Source: Vicinamibacterales bacterium
GTDB lineage: Bacteria > Acidobacteriota > Vicinamibacteria > Vicinamibacterales > 2-12-FULL-66-21
Direction of reading: 5' to 3'
Assembly: GCA_036496585.1 (NCBI GenBank)
Contig: DASXLB010000003.1
Coordinates: forward strand, 1 to 64,000
DNA length: 64,000 bases
Below are positions 1 to 9,996 of this stretch, piece by piece. The stretch's first letter is position 1. The number at the start of each line of letters is the position of its first letter. The notes beneath the pieces are model-generated. The model searched no databases. It was not told the DNA's origin and saw only the letters and a program-made list of their open reading frames with translations. A program made the translations under genes and the position numbers.

Positions 1-1623
1 TGGCTCGATCCGGCTCTGCGCCCGATCGAGCGGCTGATCTACGCCGCGACGGGCGTCGACGAGACGCACGAGATGCGCTGGACGGAATACGCGGCGGCGA
101 TGCTGCTGTTCAGTGTGGTCTCGATGCTCGTGCTCTACCTGATGTTGCGCGTGCAGCAGTGGCTGCCGTGGAACCCTCAGCATTTCCCGGCGGTCCCGCC
201 GCCGCTGGCCTTCAATACCGCCGCGTCGTTCACCACGAACACCAACTGGCAAGCCTATAGCGGCGAGTCGACGATGAGCTATCTCACGCAGATGGCCGGA
301 CTCGCGTTCCACAACTTCGCGTCGGCGGCGACCGGCATCGCGCTCGCTATCGCGTTCATTCGCGGCATCGCGCAGCGCGAGAAAGCGACCCTCGGCAACT
401 TCTGGGTCGACCTCGTCCGCTGCAGTCTGTGGGTACTGCTGCCCTTCTGCGTCGCCGGGGCGCTCTTCCTCGTCTCGCAGGGCGTCGTCCAGAATCTCCG
501 CTCCTACGATGTGGTGAAAACCGTCGAGGGGGCGACGCAGACGATCGCGCAGGGGCCGGTCGCCTCGCAGGAAATCATCAAGGAGTTCGGCACCAACGGC
601 GGCGGCTTTTTCAACGCCAACAGTGCGCATCCGTTCGAGAATCCGACGCCGCTCACCAACTTTGTCGAGATGTTCTGCATCTTCGCCATCTCGGCCGGGT
701 TGACGTTCACGCTCGGCGACATGACCGGCTCACGCCGGCACGGCTGGGCGGTGTGGGCCGCGATGGCGTTCCTCTTCCTCGCCGGTGTGACGACCGCGTA
801 CTGGGCCGAGGCGAAGGGCAACCCGATGTTTACGCAGGCCGGCGCCAGCCAGGCGGTCACCGCCGGATCGCCCGGCGGCAACATGGAGGGCAAGGAAGTC
901 CGGTTCGGCATCGCCAACTCCGCGCTCTTCGCCACGGTGACGACCGACGCCAGTTGCGGCGCGATCAACAGCTGGCACGACTCGTTCACCCCGATCGGCG
1001 GCCTGGTCCCGCTCGTCAACATCATGCTCGGCGAGGTGATCTTCGGCGGTGTCGGCGCCGGCATGTACGGCATCCTCATCTTCGTCGTGCTCTCGGTGTT
1101 CATTGCCGGCCTGATGGTCGGCCGCACGCCGGAGTACCTGGGCAAGAAGATCGAATCGTACGACGTGCAGATGGCCATGCTCGTCGTGCTGGTGTTCCCG
1201 CTGACCATCCTGGTCTTCAGCGGGATCTCGATGGTTGCACCGTCGTTCGGCACGTCGAGCATCCTGAACCCGGGCCCGCACGGGCTCTCCGAGATTCTCT
1301 ACGCCTACACCTCGGGAACGGGTAACAACGGATCCGCGTTCGGCGGACTCAATGCCAACACCAACTGGTACAACGTCAGCATCGGCGTCGCGATGCTGGT
1401 CGGCCGCTTCTTCATGATCCTGCCGATGCTGGCCATCGCCGGCAATCTCGGCGGCAAGAAGCGCGTGCCGCCGTCGCCGGGAACGTTCCCGGTGACGACG
1501 CCGCTCTTCACCGGCCTGCTGGTGAGCGTGGTCGTGATCGTCGGCGCGCTGACGTTCTTCCCGGCGCTCAGCCTCGGCCCCATCGTCGAGCATCTGATGA
1601 TGCTCCAGGGAAAGGTGTTCTGA
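1..1623 (+). CDS. kdpA: Potassium-transporting ATPase subunit A, 5'-truncated by the window
   Basis: This is the K+-translocating subunit of the high-affinity KdpFABC P-type ATPase in the inner membrane. The reading frame is open from base 1, and the residues before the first ATG (position 73) already align with KdpA, so the true start lies left of the window; 540 residues are visible against about 557 in E. coli. The four selectivity-filter regions are present: TNTNW (about residue 78), TNGGGFFN (about 198), TTDASCG (about 314) and GNNGSAFGG (about 440). The sequence is rich in hydrophobic membrane segments, and its C-terminal [11 protein letters not shown] resembles known KdpA ends. kdpB follows 2 bp after the stop. 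Whether kdpF precedes it cannot be seen. Confidence 0.97.
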   Translation, partial: WLDPALRPIERLIYAATGVDETHEMRWTEYAAAMLLFSVVSMLVLYLMLRVQQWLPWNPQHFPAVPPPLAFNTAASFTTNTNWQAYSGESTMSYLTQMAGLAFHNFASAATGIALAIAFIRGIAQREKATLGNFWVDLVRCSLWVLLPFCVAGALFLVSQGVVQNLRSYDVVKTVEGATQTIAQGPVASQEIIKEFGTNGGGFFNANSAHPFENPTPLTNFVEMFCIFAISAGLTFTLGDMTGSRRHGWAVWAAMAFLFLAGVTTAYWAEAKGNPMFTQAGASQAVTAGSPGGNMEGKEVRFGIANSALFATVTTDASCGAINSWHDSFTPIGGLVPLVNIMLGEVIFGGVGAGMYGILIFVVLSVFIAGLMVGRTPEYLGKKIESYDVQMAMLVVLVFPLTILVFSGISMVAPSFGTSSILNPGPHGLSEILYAYTSGTGNNGSAFGGLNANTNWYNVSIGVAMLVGRFFMILPMLAIAGNLGGKKRVPPSPGTFPVTTPLFTGLLVSVVVIVGALTFFPALSLGPIVEHLMMLQGKVF

Positions 1624-1625
1624 TC

Positions 1626-3667
<2,042 letters not shown>

Positions 3668-3671
<4 letters not shown>

Positions 3672-4261
3672 ATCTGAAGAAGAATCTGATCGTTGCCGTC
3701 CTGATGACCGTCGTCACGACGGTGCTGCTCGGCCTCGTCTACCCGCTCGTGGTCACCGGCCTCGCGCAGATCCTCTTCCGCGACAAGGCGAACGGGCAAC
3801 TGGTCGAGCGCGGCGGGCATCCGGTCGGCTCGGCGATCATCGGACAGGGATTTGCGTCCCCGGGCTATTTTCACAGCCGCGCGTCCGCAGCCGGCAGCGG
3901 CTACGACGCCACCAGCTCCGGCGGCACCAATCTCGGCCCGACCAACAAGAAGCTGATCGACAGCGTTAGGGCGGCTGTCGACGCCGCGCGCAAGGAGCAT
4001 CCCGACACGCCGGTGCCGATCGACATGGTGACGACGTCGGCATCGGGGGTCGATCCGGACATCACGCCCGATAACGCCATGTTCCAGGTGCCGCGCATCG
4101 CCAACGCACGCGGCATCCGCGAGACCGACCTGCAGGCGTTCGTGGAGGCGCACATCGAACCGCGTCAGCTCGGCTTCCTCGGCGAGCCGCGCGTCAACGT
4201 CCTGATGCTGAATCTGGACATGGACGCGCGCTGGCCGGCGGCGGGGCGCGCCAGGAAATGA
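3668..4261 (+). CDS. kdpC: Potassium-transporting ATPase subunit C
   Basis: This is the small accessory subunit of the Kdp pump, 197 residues, within the usual range. It has one N-terminal hydrophobic helix (about 8-30) followed by a soluble periplasmic domain with the conserved [13 protein letters not shown] region (about 59-75) and a C-terminal LGEPRVNVL stretch typical of KdpC. The start codon overlaps the kdpB stop as ATGA. The gene ends 70 bp before the convergent antiporter gene, and no clear stem-loop terminator is visible in that gap. Confidence 0.97.
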
Positions 4262-4331
4262 TCGTGCTCATCCCCGAAAGACGATATGGCGAGCCGCACG
4301 GATCGAATCGGCGACGGCAACACCCTCAGGC

Positions 4332-5666
4332 TCACGCTGCCGGCTGCGTGAGACGGGTGCGCGGCGTCCGCGTCAGGCTCCACTTCAGCAACGGCGGTGT
4401 CAGCAGCGTCGTGCCGATGACGACCGCGACGAGCGCGGCATAGCCGCGTTCGTCGAGGAGCGGCCGGCCGCCGACCTGCAGGGTCCCGCCAAGCGCCGCG
4501 AAGACGAGCGTCACCTCCCCACGTGGCATCATGCCGATCGCCACCGGCAGCCGGGCGACGCCGCGGCTGAGCACGCCGCCGGCGCAGGCGAGCTTACCGC
4601 CGATCGCGGCCAGCAGCAGCACCGCGGACAGCGCGAGCATTTCCGGCCGCAGTAGTACGCCGACGTTCATGCGGAAGCCGACGAGAACAAAGAACAGCGG
4701 CACCAGGAAGGACGTGAGGGGCTGCAGCAGCTCGCCGAGCGGGCGTTCGCCGCGGCGGACGAACAGCTCCGAATGGCTGTCTTCAAGGACCAGGCCGGCC
4801 GCGAATGCCCCCACCAGCGACGCCAGGCCGATGGCGCTCGCCGCCCATGACAGAAAGAAGCAGAGGGCGAGGCCGATGGCGAGCAGTGCGCCGCTGCCGC
4901 GCAGTCGGGTAGCGCCGCGAAACCATGCCGGCGTCCAGCGCGCACCCAGGACCACCGCCAGGACGAGAAAGCCGACCGTTTTCATGGCCAACGCCGCGAT
5001 GGTCCCCGCCTGTGACGCGCTGCCCGGCGCCGTCGTCGCCCAGACGGACACCGCCCCGAGCACGACGAGCGCCAGCACGTCGTCGATGACCGCGGCGCCG
5101 AGAATCACGCGCGCCTCAGCACTGCGTGAGGCCTGGATGTCGCGCAGTACGCGCGCGGTAATGCCGACGCTGGTCGCGGTTATGGCCGCGCCGAGGAACA
5201 CGTTCGCAGCAAATGGCGCGCCGGGCGAGCGCGAGACTGCGGCGAGCGTGCCCAACACCAGGCTCGCGGCGGTGCCGACCATCGCCACGCCGAGCGCCGA
5301 CGATCCGACCAGGAAGAGGTCGCCAACCGACAGCTCGAGACCGACTTCGAAGAGCAGCAGGAGCATGCCGACCCGCGCCAGGATGTCGACGTAGGGATCC
5401 GTGCCGACGAAATGGAGCGCGCCCAGCCCGGGCATGTTTCCGAGCACGGCCCCCACGACCAGCTCTCCGAGCACCGGCGGCTGCCCGACCCGCGCCACCA
5501 AGTGGCCGCCGACCAGCGCCGCGATCAGAATCACCGTCAGCGCCAGGGCCAGCCGGCCGAGCGCGTCGGTCTGCGCCGAGCCTTCGCGCATGATCACGAG
5601 ACCGCCGATCAGCAGCCCGAGAGCAACCGCGGCGAGCAGCCAGGGCACGAGCGCGCGCGAGGACAT
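4332..5666 (-). CDS. CPA2-family cation:proton antiporter
   Basis: This is a 444-residue polytopic membrane protein of the monovalent cation:proton antiporter-2 family (Kef/NapA-like), made of about 12 hydrophobic segments. It has the LGELVVGAVLGN motif and a mid-protein VIDDVLALVVLGAV segment whose paired Asp is the ion/proton site of the family. No C-terminal TrkA-N domain follows, so it looks like a simple antiporter rather than a full KefB/C channel. It lies 69 bp downstream of kdpE on the same strand and convergent to kdpABC, which suggests K+ or Na+ efflux balancing Kdp uptake (inference). A TTG start at 5681 is possible, but it falls inside a good -10 element, so ATG at 5666 is preferred. 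Confidence 0.9.
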   Translation of the reverse strand: MSSRALVPWLLAAVALGLLIGGLVIMREGSAQTDALGRLALALTVILIAALVGGHLVARVGQPPVLGELVVGAVLGNMPGLGALHFVGTDPYVDILARVGMLLLLFEVGLELSVGDLFLVGSSALGVAMVGTAASLVLGTLAAVSRSPGAPFAANVFLGAAITATSVGITARVLRDIQASRSAEARVILGAAVIDDVLALVVLGAVSVWATTAPGSASQAGTIAALAMKTVGFLVLAVVLGARWTPAWFRGATRLRGSGALLAIGLALCFFLSWAASAIGLASLVGAFAAGLVLEDSHSELFVRRGERPLGELLQPLTSFLVPLFFVLVGFRMNVGVLLRPEMLALSAVLLLAAIGGKLACAGGVLSRGVARLPVAIGMMPRGEVTLVFAALGGTLQVGGRPLLDERGYAALVAVVIGTTLLTPPLLKWSLTRTPRTRLTQPAA

Positions 5667-5680
5667 CACGATGCGAATCA

Positions 5681-5708
5681 ATTATCCGCACCGTGCGAGT
5701 GGGCTCAA
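5681..5708 (-). promoter_or_regulatory. Predicted sigma70-type promoter of the antiporter gene
   Basis: On the minus strand TTGAGC (5708-5703) and GATAAT (5686-5681) are separated by 16 bp. The predicted transcript starts near 5674, giving a leader of only about 8 nt before ATG 5666. It allows the antiporter to be transcribed independently of kdpDE. Recognised by eye only. Confidence 0.55.
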
Positions 5709-5735
5709 CGAAAATCGTGCGCCGCGAGGTCTGCC

Positions 5736-6416
5736 CTACTCTTCGGCAAAGCGATAGCCGACCCACGGCTCGGTCTTGATGTAATGGGGCTGGGTTGGGT
5801 CCCGCTCGAGCTTTCGCCGAAGCGCGTTGACCAGCACCCGCAGATGTTCCGGCTGATCGACGGCGTTCGGGCCCCAGATCGCCTTGAGGATCGCGCGATG
5901 CGTCAGCACGCGGCCGGGGCGCTGCGCCAGGAACAGCAGCAGCTCGAGCTCCTTGGGTGTCAACCGTAGATCGTCGCCGCCGCGCGTGACGCGTCGGCGG
6001 TCGACATCGAGCGTCAGGTCGCCGCGCTTGATCACGCCCGACGGCGCCGCCCCTTCGGTGCGCCGCAGCGCGACGCGGATCCGCGCCAGCAGTTCTTCGG
6101 CGCCGAACGGCTTGGTCACGTAGTCGTCGGCGCCGGCGTCGAGCGCCGCCACCTTGTCCTGCTCGGCGCCGCGCGCCGAGAGCACGACGATCGGCACCGC
6201 CCGCCCTTCGCGCAGCCGCCGGCACACTTCGACGCCGTCGAGATCAGGCAGGCCGAGGTCGAGAATCACGAGCTGCGGCGGCTGCCGGTCTACCGCGTCG
6301 AGCGCGGCATGCCCCGTCGTCGCCGTCGAGACGTCGTAACCGCGTGCCCGCAGCAGCGGCGCCATGGTCGCCAGAATGGCCGGCTCGTCGTCGACGATGA
6401 GGATGCGGGCCGCCAT
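5736..6416 (-). CDS. kdpE: KdpE-like response regulator
   Basis: OmpR/PhoB-family response regulator, 226 residues. The receiver domain (1-115) has the acidic pair D9-D10, phospho-acceptor D53 in VILDLGLPD, and the VTKPFG lysine loop. The C-terminal winged-helix DNA-binding domain (about 130-226) ends in the family-typical VGYRF. ATG 6416 is chosen because the conserved ARILIVDDE strand begins right after it; a GGAG overlapping the kdpD stop is a plausible ribosome site. It lies 4 bp after the kdpD-like kinase and is the expected activator of kdpABC, facing it from the opposite strand. Confidence 0.93.
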   Translation of the reverse strand: MAARILIVDDEPAILATMAPLLRARGYDVSTATTGHAALDAVDRQPPQLVILDLGLPDLDGVEVCRRLREGRAVPIVVLSARGAEQDKVAALDAGADDYVTKPFGAEELLARIRVALRRTEGAAPSGVIKRGDLTLDVDRRRVTRGGDDLRLTPKELELLLFLAQRPGRVLTHRAILKAIWGPNAVDQPEHLRVLVNALRRKLERDPTQPHYIKTEPWVGYRFAEE

Positions 6417-6420
6417 GCCG

Positions 6421-7926
6421 CTACTCCACGGCCGCGACCGCGTGTGTGCGGCCGGGGACGGCGATCGAGAAGGCGGCGCCGCGCGGCGAGAGGTTTTCCG
6501 CCCATACTCGGCCGCCGTCGGCGCCGACCAGGCCGCGCGTGATCGCCAGTCCCATGCCGGTCCCCGGCACCCGGTTCCGGAACAACTCGCCGCGGTAGAA
6601 CGGCTCGAACAACCGTTCCAGTTCCTGCGATTGCACGCCGGGGCCATCGTCGCGGACGTCGAGCCGCAGCCCCTCGGCATCGGTCCAGCCGTGCACCTCG
6701 ATGGGGCCCGCCGGCGCGTAGCGGGCGGCGTTCTCGAGCAGGTGGACGAGGCCGGACGCAGCCAGCCGCGGATCGACTTCGACCCCCTCGTCGTCGCGCG
6801 CCTCGACGCGCAGGTCGCGCCCGGCGAGCGCCGGTGCCGCCAGGCTCAGCGCCGCCTCGACGATTTCCGCCGGCGTCGTCCACGATCGGCGCGGCCGCAC
6901 CGTGCCGGCGTCGATCCGCGCCATGTCGAGGATCTCATCGAACAGCCGTGACAGACGCTCGAGCTCGCCCGCCGCGATGCGCGCCTGCTCGCGGCGCTGG
7001 GCTTCCGGCAGATCGAGGGAATCGAGATTGGTGACGGCGGTGCGGATCGCGGTCAGCGGTGTGCGCAGATCGTGGCTCAGCGCCGCCAGCAGCGCCGACG
7101 CCAGCTCGGCGCGATGCCGCGCCGACTCGGCGCCGCGTCGCTCCTCGAGGAACTGCAAGCGCTCCAGCGCGATGGCGACGATGCCGGCGACGGCGTCACG
7201 CGTGCCTGGCTCCAGCTCGCGGCCGCCGGTGACGAGCAGCGCGATCGTCCGCGCGCCGAGGCGCACCGGCGCGACGGCGATCGGGCCGGCGTCGCCGCCG
7301 GCGATGACCTGCTGGCCGCCGTAGGAACGCGTCCGGGCGTCGAACTCGATGCGTCCGGCACTGGTTGCCAACGCCCGATCGAGCTCCGCCCTCGCGACGT
7401 CCGGCGCCGCCGCTCCGCCATGAACGATCCGCCAGCCTCCGTCGGCCTGCGGCACGCAAATCGCGACCACGTCGAGCTCGAAACGCCTCGCCACGTGACG
7501 CGCGATGGCCGCCAGGGCTCCGTCGCGCTCCGTCGTCAACAGGATGTCGCGCGTCAGGTCGAAGAGCCGCGTCACCTCGTTGCGACGATCGAGCGCCTCC
7601 TGCGCACGGGCCCGGGCGGTGGTCGACAGACGGCTCGCGACGATGCTGACGACGAGAAACGAAAAGAGCGCGACCAGGTTGTGCGGATCGGCGATCGTGA
7701 AGGTGCCGACCGGCGGCAGGAAAAAAAAGTTGAAGCAGAGCGTGGCCATCAGCGAGGTCACGACGGCGGCCGCCACGTCGCCCAGAGACGCGACGAAGAG
7801 CGTGACCAGCAGATAGCCGAGCGCCACCGTGGTGGCGTTCTCCACGCGCGCGGTCCGCAGCCCGATTGTCGCCGCGAGCACGCCGAGCAGTCCGATGCCC
7901 AGTTGCCGTACCGTCCGCCAGTCCAC
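6421..7926 (-). CDS. kdpD: Short KdpD-like sensor histidine kinase (no N-terminal KdpD/Usp domains)
   Basis: Membrane histidine kinase of 501 residues with a GTG start. It begins directly with the four-helix DUF4118 membrane region of KdpD (about 8-100, including CFNFFFLPP), followed by a GAF-like domain (about 115-255). A HisKA domain comes next, with the phosphorylated His285 in LSHDLRTP. The HATPase domain carries LLENAARYAP (N box), DDGPGVQ (G1) and GTGMGLAI (G2). Classical KdpD is about 890 residues and carries an N-terminal KdpD nucleotide-binding domain and a Usp domain; both are absent here, and no separate gene for them is in the window. It is the first gene of a kdpD-kdpE(-antiporter) operon, divergent from kimA. 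Confidence 0.88.
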   Translation of the reverse strand: MDWRTVRQLGIGLLGVLAATIGLRTARVENATTVALGYLLVTLFVASLGDVAAAVVTSLMATLCFNFFFLPPVGTFTIADPHNLVALFSFLVVSIVASRLSTTARARAQEALDRRNEVTRLFDLTRDILLTTERDGALAAIARHVARRFELDVVAICVPQADGGWRIVHGGAAAPDVARAELDRALATSAGRIEFDARTRSYGGQQVIAGGDAGPIAVAPVRLGARTIALLVTGGRELEPGTRDAVAGIVAIALERLQFLEERRGAESARHRAELASALLAALSHDLRTPLTAIRTAVTNLDSLDLPEAQRREQARIAAGELERLSRLFDEILDMARIDAGTVRPRRSWTTPAEIVEAALSLAAPALAGRDLRVEARDDEGVEVDPRLAASGLVHLLENAARYAPAGPIEVHGWTDAEGLRLDVRDDGPGVQSQELERLFEPFYRGELFRNRVPGTGMGLAITRGLVGADGGRVWAENLSPRGAAFSIAVPGRTHAVAAVE

Positions 7927-7987
7927 GGCCTGATCCTAGCGCGGGCGAGGGAAACGGCTCTTTACGGCTTTTTAATGCGGTGCCCGC

Positions 7988-7993
7988 TACGAT
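7988..7993 (+). promoter_or_regulatory. Possible -10 element of the kimA riboswitch transcript
   Basis: TACGAT at this position would place the transcription start near 7999-8001, exactly at the first stem of the c-di-AMP riboswitch. No convincing -35 is visible at the usual spacing, although a TTTACG lies further upstream at 7961. Confidence 0.4.
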
Positions 7994-7998
7994 GGGGG

Positions 7999-8144
7999 CG
8001 GCCTAAGCGCCGGCGACGCCGGTGCGCGGGGGAACCAGCGCCGTCAATTCAGGCGGCAGGGGCAAATCTCGCCGACGCTCGCGCTGCGAGCTTAGGCGGA
8101 CGGGGACTTCCAACCCCGAGCCCGTCAGCTAACCTCGCCGGCCG
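7999..8144 (+). promoter_or_regulatory. c-di-AMP riboswitch (ydaO/yuaA type)
   Basis: The conserved blocks of the ydaO aptamer are all present in order: GCGGGGGAACCA (8026-8037), AGGGGCAAATC (8058-8068) and the near-invariant 3' block of CCCG (8115-8118) through GTCAGCTAACCTCG (8124-8137). The closing stem P1 forms between CGGCC (7999-8003) and GGCCG (8140-8144). Internal hairpins form at GCCG/CGGC, GCTCGC/GCGAGC and CGGGG/CCCCG (8101-8105 with 8114-8118). In known cases this riboswitch senses c-di-AMP and controls K+ and osmolyte genes, and the gene immediately downstream is a KimA-family K+ importer, a classic target. No terminator hairpin is seen between the aptamer and the gene, so control is probably translational. 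Confidence 0.92.
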
Positions 8145-8145
8145 A

Positions 8146-8153
8146 TTGGAAGT
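8146..8153 (+). promoter_or_regulatory. kimA Shine-Dalgarno region, complementary to an aptamer loop
   Basis: TTGGAAGT contains GGAAG, 5 nt before the GTG start at 8158. It begins 1 nt after the riboswitch P1 stem and is a perfect 8-bp Watson-Crick complement of ACTTCCAA (8106-8113), which is the entire loop of the CGGGG/CCCCG aptamer hairpin. Pairing would form a pseudoknot that hides the ribosome site. Confidence 0.6.
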
Positions 8154-8157
8154 TCGT

Positions 8158-9996
8158 GTGCCCGACGGTGGCGTGTATTCGTCGTTGAAGCGGCTGGTTG
8201 TCGGCCGCCCGATTCCCACACATCTCGCCCATCACGAGCGCCTGTCCAAGCTGACGGGGCTCGCCGTGCTGTCGTCCGACGCGCTCTCGTCGGTCGCCTA
8301 TGCGACCGAGGAAATCCTGCGGGTTCTGGTGGTCGGCGGCCTGGCGGCGACTGCCTTCGCCAGACCGATCGGCCTGCTCATCGCCGGCCTCCTTGGTCTG
8401 GTGGCGTTCTCCTACCGCCAGACGATCCATGCGTATCCGAGCGGCGGCGGCGCTTACATCGTCTCGAAGGACAACCTGGGGATCAACCCGGCGCTCGTCT
8501 CCGCGGCGGCGCTCCTCATCGACTACACGCTCACCGTCGCGGTCAGCATCGCGGCCGGCGTGGCGGCGGTCACCTCGGCGTTCCCGTCGCTGCACGTCAA
8601 CCGCGTCGAGCTGTCGCTGGCGTTTCTCGCGGTGCTGGCGATCGGGAACCTCCGCGGCATCCGCGAATCCGGGCGGATCTTTTCCATCCCGACCTACTTC
8701 TTCATCGGCATGATCCTGCTCCTCGTCGGGGTCGGCGCGTTCCGGTTCATGACCGGCACGATTCACCCGATCGACACGGTCGATCGCGTGCCGATCGGCT
8801 CCGGCGCGCTTGGCTGGTTCATGCTGCTGACGGCGTTCTCGAACGGCTGCACGGCGATGACCGGCGTCGAGGCGGTCTCGAACGGCGTGCCAGCCTTCCG
8901 CCGCCCGGAAGCGAAGAACGCGGCGCAAACGCTCGTCGCCATGGCGCTGCTCGCGATCGTCATGTTCGTCGGCATCACGCTGCTCGCTCAGGAATACCAC
9001 GTCATCCCATCCGAGACCGAGACGATCGTCTCGCAAATCGCGCGCGGCACGTTCGGCGGCCGCGGCCTGCTCTACTTCTGTGTGCAGCTGGCGACGATGC
9101 TGATCCTGGTGCTCGCCGCCAACACCGCCTATGCCGACTTCCCGCGTCTGGCATCGATCGTCGCGCGCGACGCCTACCTGCCGCGGCAGTTCTCGAATCA
9201 GGGCGATCGGCTCGCCTTCTCGAACGGCATCGCCGCGCTGAGTGTGTTCGCGGCCCTGCTGCTGATCGTCTTCAGGGGGGACACGCACGCGCTGATTCCG
9301 CTCTACATGATCGGCGTCTTCATCTCGTTCACGCTGTCGCAAAGCGGCATGGTGGTGCACTGGCGGCGGCTGCGCGAGCCAGGCTGGCGCGCCAGCGCTT
9401 TCGTCAACGGTCTCGGCGCCATCGCCACCGCGATTGTCCTGGTCATCGTCGCGACGACCAAGGCGCTCGAGGGGGCCTGGATCATCATCGTGCTGATCCC
9501 GGTGCTCGTCGCGATCTTCAAGGCGACCAACCGCCACTACACCCACGTCGCCGCCCAGCTGTCGCTGAAGGGCTGGAACGGGGAGGCGCCGCAGCACAGC
9601 ACCGTCCTCGTGCCGATCGGCGGCGTCCACCGCGCCGTACTGCAGGCTGTCGCCTACGCGAGCAGCCTGACCGACGACGTGCGGGCCCTGTTTGTGGATA
9701 CCGATCCGACCGCCACCGAACGGGTGCGCCAGGACTGGGATCGGTGGGGCGGCACCGCGCGCCTGGAGGTGCTGCCGTCGCCGTACCGCTCGCTGATGGA
9801 GCCGCTGCTCGAATACATCGACCAGCTGCAGGCGGCCCATCCCGACGACTACATCACCGTCATCCTGCCGGAGTTCGTTCCCCGCCGCTGGTGGCAGCAT
9901 CTGCTGCACAACCAGCGCGCGCTCTTAATTAAAGGGGCACTCCTCTTTCGGCCGCGGGTGGTGGTGACGAGCGTGCCGTTCCATCTGGAGCGCTAG
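8158..9996 (+). CDS. kimA: KimA-family potassium importer (APC superfamily, YdaO-like)
   Basis: Membrane protein of 612 residues. The N-terminal motif LSKLTGLAVLSSDALSSVAYATEE and the following SYRQTIHAYPSGGGAYIVSKDNLG (both read as a whole, near residues 25-115) match the KimA/YdaO branch of the APC superfamily, which imports K+ with protons. About 12 membrane helices are followed by a soluble C-terminal domain (about 480-612) beginning HSTVLVPIGG, resembling the Usp-like cytosolic domain that binds c-di-AMP in KimA. GTG 8158 is chosen because GGAAG lies 5 nt upstream; GTG 8173 is an alternative without a well-placed ribosome site. Expression is expected to fall when c-di-AMP signals ample K+. 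Its last 68 bp overlap the convergent symporter gene. Confidence 0.9.
   Translation: MPDGGVYSSLKRLVVGRPIPTHLAHHERLSKLTGLAVLSSDALSSVAYATEEILRVLVVGGLAATAFARPIGLLIAGLLGLVAFSYRQTIHAYPSGGGAYIVSKDNLGINPALVSAAALLIDYTLTVAVSIAAGVAAVTSAFPSLHVNRVELSLAFLAVLAIGNLRGIRESGRIFSIPTYFFIGMILLLVGVGAFRFMTGTIHPIDTVDRVPIGSGALGWFMLLTAFSNGCTAMTGVEAVSNGVPAFRRPEAKNAAQTLVAMALLAIVMFVGITLLAQEYHVIPSETETIVSQIARGTFGGRGLLYFCVQLATMLILVLAANTAYADFPRLASIVARDAYLPRQFSNQGDRLAFSNGIAALSVFAALLLIVFRGDTHALIPLYMIGVFISFTLSQSGMVVHWRRLREPGWRASAFVNGLGAIATAIVLVIVATTKALEGAWIIIVLIPVLVAIFKATNRHYTHVAAQLSLKGWNGEAPQHSTVLVPIGGVHRAVLQAVAYASSLTDDVRALFVDTDPTATERVRQDWDRWGGTARLEVLPSPYRSLMEPLLEYIDQLQAAHPDDYITVILPEFVPRRWWQHLLHNQRALLIKGALLFRPRVVVTSVPFHLER

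Noticed and set aside
7072..8157. N-terminal extension of kimA into the kdpD region
   Set aside because: The open frame runs through the riboswitch and antisense to kdpD; KimA similarity begins only after 8158.
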